This document shows positions 9,451 to 12,458 of a stretch of 12,458 nt of DNA, one piece after another (positions within the stretch are counted from its first letter, which is position 1; each line of letters begins with the position of its first letter). The stretch is from the NCBI GenBank assembly GCA_001931905.2, contig MSJI02000948.1:4793-17250 (forward strand). The letters run 5' to 3'. Origin of the DNA: Cladosporium sp. IMV 00045. Its lineage: Eukaryota > Ascomycota > Dothideomycetes > Cladosporiales > Cladosporiaceae. The translations under genes were made by a program, and so were the position numbers. The notes below the pieces were generated by a model. The model was not told the origin of the DNA. It saw only the letters and a program-made list of their open reading frames with translations, and made no database searches.

Positions 9451-9494
9451 GCTATCTCCCTCGAGCCTTTTCTCAATTATCCACTCTAGTTCTC
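9451..9494 (+). promoter_or_regulatory. Pyrimidine-rich tract upstream of the RNase III-like gene
   Basis: A CT-rich run (CTATCTCCCTCGAGCCTTTTCTC and onward) lies 20-65 nt before the ATG at 9516, the typical position of a fungal core promoter or start region. The start codon context CGAACATGG fits the fungal consensus. Confidence 0.4.
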
Positions 9495-9515
9495 AAAAAG
9501 TGCAGCATTCCGAAC

Positions 9516-10018
9516 ATGGCTCTCAGTCTCAACCCAACTAATGCAATCAACTTTGTCCACGACATACTCGGTCACACGTTCTCTAACAGTTTGCTCTTGA
9601 TGGAGGCTCTGGATACAAGCGGCCTCCGTGCTTCTGAATCCAACCAGCGGCTTGCCATGCTGGGCGATGCCGTGCTGAAGACTGTCGTACTCGACGATTG
9701 GTATGCAGCCGGTACCTCGAAGGGTGCGTTGTCTACATCGTTGCACGGAGATCAACGGCCGTGTCTAATCACGAACCAGGCCGAGGCAACAATCTGGTGT
9801 CCACCCTGGGCAGCAACGCCAACCTTTCGGACGTCGCTCGAAGAGTTGGTCTCGAAGATCATGTCGTCGTAAACCCCGGCCACGTTGGAAGAGTATCCGA
9901 TAAGACTCTCGCCACAACCGTGGAGGCTGTCCTTGGAGCCGTCTACCTAGACTCCGGCAAGGGTCTCGATGTCGTCAGACTCGCCATGGCTCGCTTGGAA
10001 CTTACCTTGCAGTTTTGA
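9516..10018 (+). CDS. Short RNase III-domain protein, two exons, probably catalytically impaired
   Basis: Exon 1 is 9516-9723, exon 2 is 9780-10018; the product is 148 aa. The RNase III signature is at residues 43-54 (NQRLAMLGDAVL) and the second conserved block at 112-128 (TLATTVEAVLGAVYLDS). Between them SKGRGNNLVSTLGSNANL is typical of a fungal family of single-domain RNase III-like proteins with no dsRNA-binding domain and no helicase, unlike Dicer. Compared with E. coli RNase III, the metal ligands E41, D45, D114 and E117 correspond to Ala47, Asp51, Thr115 and Glu118, so two of four are missing. Ala at the first site seems normal for this fungal group; Thr at the third is more striking. 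Cleavage is doubtful; RNA binding or a structural role is possible. The C-terminus is uncertain: a perfect-looking intron (10038-10085) lies 19 nt past the stop, so either the 3' UTR is spliced or the real end lies downstream in another frame. Confidence 0.85.
9724..9779 (+). other. 56-nt intron of the RNase III-like gene
   Basis: The donor is GTGCGT, the branch-like TCTAATCAC lies 10-15 nt before the end, and the acceptor is CCAG. It is in phase 1 within a Gly codon; splicing gives GTSKGRGNNLVS, which fits the family. Neither single frame covers the domain. Confidence 0.85.
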
Positions 10019-10037
10019 AAGACCTACTCGACATCAG

Positions 10038-10085
10038 GTAAGTGACAGTCAGGCCTGATCGCTCATTGACAAAATCATGTTACAG
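10038..10085 (+). other. 48-nt probable intron downstream of the RNase III-like stop codon
   Basis: The donor CAG|GTAAGT is ideal, a TTGAC branch-like site lies about 18 nt before the end, and the acceptor is TTACAG. It starts 19 nt after the TGA at 10016-10018, so it is a 3'-UTR intron if that stop is used. Confidence 0.55.
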
Positions 10086-10868
10086 GGCTTCCAAACGAAC
10101 CGATCTACTCGCATTAAACGATGAACGAAAGTTGAACACTGGATTACAATTCAACGCAGGCTCCTCCCGGAAAAGCCGGCGGTGTTGCGCTGCTTTGAAG
10201 CGCCGGTCCGCCTGCTACGTAGAGACGAAAGAGTTATGCGCAGCAGACAGAATAACGTTTCCTTCTCAATCCGGGCGGCGTTTCTGGGAAAGGCTTGCGT
10301 TGAGTTGTAGCCTAGTGTTCAAGATCCGCTCAACCTTCAATCTTGGCTGATGACGGTTGATGGAGCCAGTGATTCAAAATTTACAGTTTCGGGTGATTCT
10401 TGTGAGACTGTGATGGCTGATTATCGGGACAGTTTGAGTTGGATTGTAAGAAGAACCTCGTCATTCAACTGATGGGCTTGTTGTGGTGCTTTCGGGTGGG
10501 CAGAAGCGAGATATCTAGGCATTGGTACTGGAAGAGCATCGACCGAAGTCATTCATTGGAGAGGAGGTTGGTTTTATTTGCGCCTGTTTGACATAAGCTC
10601 ATATAGCATCGCAATTCAACATTGCAAACAAATTGTGTGTAGCATTAGCATAATCTGCACTCCTAGTACTCGAATGAACCGTCTCTGTTTATTCGCTAGT
10701 CCGAATGCGGCGGGGAGCCGAGGCTCAGGGCGGCTGGGCTTCTTACACTTGAACGCGGTAGTCAAAGCCTCGGTGCACTCGGGCGTGAATATGCTATTGG
10801 CTGTTCAGCAATTTTAGCTTCATCTTTTCCGCTGATAGGCAATCAGTCGCTTACTTGGACCTCTCCAA
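10086..10868. other. Downstream region of the RNase III-like gene, no recognised gene
   Basis: An open frame continues after the 48-nt intron to a TGA at 10348-10350, but it is rich in Cys, Arg and Ser and not recognisable; it is probably 3' UTR or chance. From 10351 to 10868 nothing is recognised. Confidence 0.4.
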
Positions 10869-11240
10869 ATGGCTTCCCAAATACAAGCTCATCCCTCGCG
10901 AGCTGTACAAAAGAGCGATTTTGTTGACTCACAGTTACACGCCGAAGGCTCGTTTGCGCGTGCAGCTGAGATGCCTGCCCAAGTGGTTGCCCGCATACAC
11001 AAGCATCATCTGTGGCTGCAACTGCAACATTCATTGGTCAGTTTCTTCACCGGTACTATTCCGACTCGCATAAACTAACATGGCTAGCCTGGATTTTTTT
11101 TTTTTTTTTGTTTTTGCCAGCTTGTATTGCATGTGTAGCTCCAAGGAGCAGCCATCGAACTTCCCGAGAGCTGGATGACAGCAAAGTGCCGTCATCGGCA
11201 AGGAAGAGCGATCGAGGAACCGTCGTGGCACCGTCGTTGA
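10869..11240 (+). CDS. Candidate small hypothetical gene
   Basis: ATG 10869 has a good context (CCAAATGGC). Exon 1 would be 10869-11036 (56 codons, MASQIQAHPSRAVQKSDFVD...), alanine- and histidine-rich and helical in look. A probable intron (11037-11138: donor GTCAGT, CTAAC branch at about 11076, 16-T run, acceptor GTGTAG) would join it to LQGAAIELPESWMTAKCRHR and a TGA at 11238-11240, giving 89 aa. Protein-like stretches continue past this in another frame (VVEPLQKSAYEDVAEL, 11227-11280) and again in the first frame (RIDISLALIRERQASR... to TGA 11475-11477), so the real gene may be longer, with further introns or indels. I do not recognise a family. Confidence 0.3.
11094..11109 (+). repeat. 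Run of 16 T
   Basis: It lies between a CTAAC branch-like site and a CCAG/GTAG acceptor, so it may be the polypyrimidine tract of the intron in the candidate gene. Runs of this length are prone to length errors. Confidence 0.6.
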
Positions 11241-11477
11241 ACCGCTCCAGAAGTCCGCCTACGAAGATGTTGCAGAGTTATGGTGAGATGGGTGAGCCTT
11301 GTGGCTGGTTGCGAGACTGGCTGTTGGGTGTACGAATCCGCATTGCCTGCCCGGATTGACATTTCACTGGCGCTCATTCGCGAGAGGCAAGCTTCCCGCT
11401 CAAACTTTCTCCGTCGTCAAGCCCCCGTCGCATACTTCGTCTTCGACAACCAACGGGCCTCGAGAAAAAAGAAGTGA

Positions 11478-11853
11478 GATTGGTCGGGATGTAATCCCTA
11501 GAGGTGCGTAAATGTGTGTAGTCGATGATGTCCTCGCGACTGGGAATACTCTACGTGCGGTGTTACAGCTCTTGACAGCTCTTGAATGAAGCATTAGTCG
11601 GTCCTGAGATTGTTGTGGTAGTCATTATGGCCGGCAACTTTTGCGGCAGCGGGGTTTTCACGAAGTCAAAGTTCAGAGCCTCTTGGTTTGATGGTTTATA
11701 GGTAGTATCTTTAACATACGACCTAACGAAGAAAGGTGAGCCATCCAGATGCGTGGAACTGGGCACAAAAGCAATACTTCAAACACCGTTGATGCTAAAT
11801 AAGCCGTAATGTTGACTTAGCGCAGCTCATAAACCACCCCAGCGCTCTCTTGG
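11478..11853. other. Region downstream of the zinc-finger gene, no recognised gene
   Basis: About 375 bp that probably include the 3' UTR of the minus-strand zinc-finger gene. Minus-strand open frames at 11563-11766 and 11400-11594 show no motif. The 10-bp tandem duplication lies here. Confidence 0.4.
11565..11584. repeat. Perfect 10-bp tandem duplication (ACAGCTCTTG x2)
   Basis: Two adjacent identical copies, 11565-11574 and 11575-11584. On the minus strand the second copy shifts an open frame and creates a stop; with one copy the two neighbouring minus-strand open frames would join. Confidence 0.6.
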
Positions 11854-12413
11854 TCAAATGGAGAACCCAGAGATCATTTGCATCTCGAACCCCATATTGC
11901 GACGTAGCTGACGAAGAAGACCGATTGCAATGCATCGACCTGACAATAATTCCTCTTCACAGCTCGGACTCTCAACGTGTTGCAAGAACCCACTGACTAA
12001 GCTGAACTCGCGGTCGCAGGTTGGACACTGAATGAAGAGGACAGATGTGCGATCTTCATTGCGCCAGGGACCATTGAGCTTTACTGCTTCTGCAAGTATG
12101 CTCTGCTTGGTCCATTGAGACGGGCAGCTGCCACTCTCAAGGTGAAGGAAGATGTTACTGACTGTCTTGAACTTCTTATAGCATCCCCAACACTCGTGCT
12201 TACGAGGCTTGTGTGTTACGAGATGCTATATCTTCGTCAGGACCTTCGATAGAAGCTGGACGGGAGGGTGCACATGCCATCTGGAGTGCATTGTCGTCGG
12301 GGAATGTGACCCCACACTTTTCACACGGGGCTGAAGCGACGGATGTCTGATGTTTGGAGTCAATTTCCCCTCTAAGATGCCTATGTTGCATTGGGGTCTC
12401 ATACAAGATTCAT
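11854..12413 (-). CDS. C2H2/C2HC zinc-finger protein, three exons with one GC-AG intron
   Basis: Exon 1 is 12413-12405 (Met-Asn-Leu), exon 2 is 12346-12278, exon 3 is 12225-11854 ending in TGA; the product is 149 aa. Finger 1 has C11, C14, H27 and H31 (Cys-x2-Cys-x12-His-x3-His, with FPDDNALQMHLVTH); it exists only if the 52-nt GC-AG intron is removed. Finger 2 has C38, C41, H54 and C60 (CWGCYKKF... HLESGSC). Finger 3 has C93, C96, H109 and C115 (CPTCDREF... HVESPSC). Fingers 2 and 3 are Cys2-His-Cys with x5 spacing, as in a common fungal family of small zinc-finger proteins. The likely role is DNA or protein binding in the nucleus; the target is unknown. The frame of exon 1 is open up to the window edge, so a longer N-terminus beyond 12458 is possible. 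Because each exon is short or lacks a start codon, plain ORF finding shows only a fragment. Confidence 0.75.
12226..12277 (-). other. 52-nt GC-AG intron in the zinc-finger gene
   Basis: The donor is GCATGT (12277), the branch-like CCTGACG lies about 12 nt before the end, and the acceptor is ATATAG (12226). It carries the in-frame TAG of the exon 3 frame. Removing it is phase 0 and places His exactly 12 residues after the second Cys of finger 1. The donor differs from the favoured fungal GTATGT only at T2. Confidence 0.65.
12347..12404 (-). other. 58-nt first intron of the zinc-finger gene
   Basis: The donor is GTATGA (12404), a TTGAC branch-like site lies about 14 nt before the end, and the acceptor is ATCAG (12347). 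It is in phase 0 after MNL. It removes the TGA that ends the exon 1 frame. Confidence 0.6.
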
Positions 12414-12458
12414 CTTTGTTGTAATTCTCGCTGAGTTCGCGTTTCCCAGAGCTTTCGT

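Noticed and set aside
12226..12280. Zinc-finger gene as a pseudogene with a frameshift at the GG of 12277-12278 and a nonsense TAG at 12226-12228
   Set aside because: One GC-AG intron removes both defects at once and restores exact Cys2-His2 spacing, which is simpler than two mutations.
1..12458. CRISPR array, prokaryotic operon, biosynthetic gene cluster or viral insert
   Set aside because: No regular repeats, no polyketide/peptide synthase, transport or capsid/polymerase motifs were seen; the genes have spliceosomal introns and are functionally unrelated.

Overview
The window looks like nuclear DNA from a filamentous ascomycete (Pezizomycotina, possibly Dothideomycetes; the class is a guess). 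The reasons are compact genes with short GT-AG introns (mostly 40-60 nt, with CTGAC/CTAAC-like branch sites), pyrimidine-rich tracts just upstream of start codons, a fungal-type TPR-SET protein, a fungal short RNase III-like protein, a fungal C2H2/C2HC zinc-finger protein, and a CpG-free AT-rich island of the kind left by RIP. There are no operons, Shine-Dalgarno sites or prokaryotic features.

Layout from left to right. Positions 306-1877 (+) hold a multi-exon gene whose first half resembles the uracil-DNA glycosylase fold and whose second half is an unrecognised helical domain; its frame must be rebuilt either with four short introns or with several single-base shifts. A 1.1 kb stretch with no recognisable gene follows. 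Positions 2989-5298 (-) hold the clearest gene, a TPR-SET protein with one 50-nt intron and one real +1 frameshift just after its post-SET cysteines; it is convergent with the first gene. About 1.8 kb of intergenic DNA follows. Positions 7111-7522 (-) hold a small two-exon gene for a hydrophobic Gly/Ala-rich protein of the IFI6/IFI27 (ISG12) type. Positions 7523-9515 are gene-poor and contain fold-back sequence, an 8-bp perfect hairpin and the CpG-free island (about 8983-9327). Positions 9516-10018 (+) hold a two-exon, 148-aa RNase III-like protein that has lost part of its metal-binding set. Positions 10869-11240 (+) hold a weak candidate for a small hypothetical gene. Positions 11854-12413 (-) hold a three-exon zinc-finger gene, near-complete or complete, that needs a non-canonical GC-AG intron to rebuild its first finger.

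The genes do not form an obvious pathway or cluster; they look like ordinary neighbours on a fungal chromosome. The most useful results are genes invisible to plain ORF finding (the ISG12-like gene and the zinc-finger gene), the GC-AG intron, the degenerate RNase III-like active site, the possible UDG-like protein, and the frameshift in the SET gene. I found no convincing new multi-gene system. All function calls come from motif reading without database searches.
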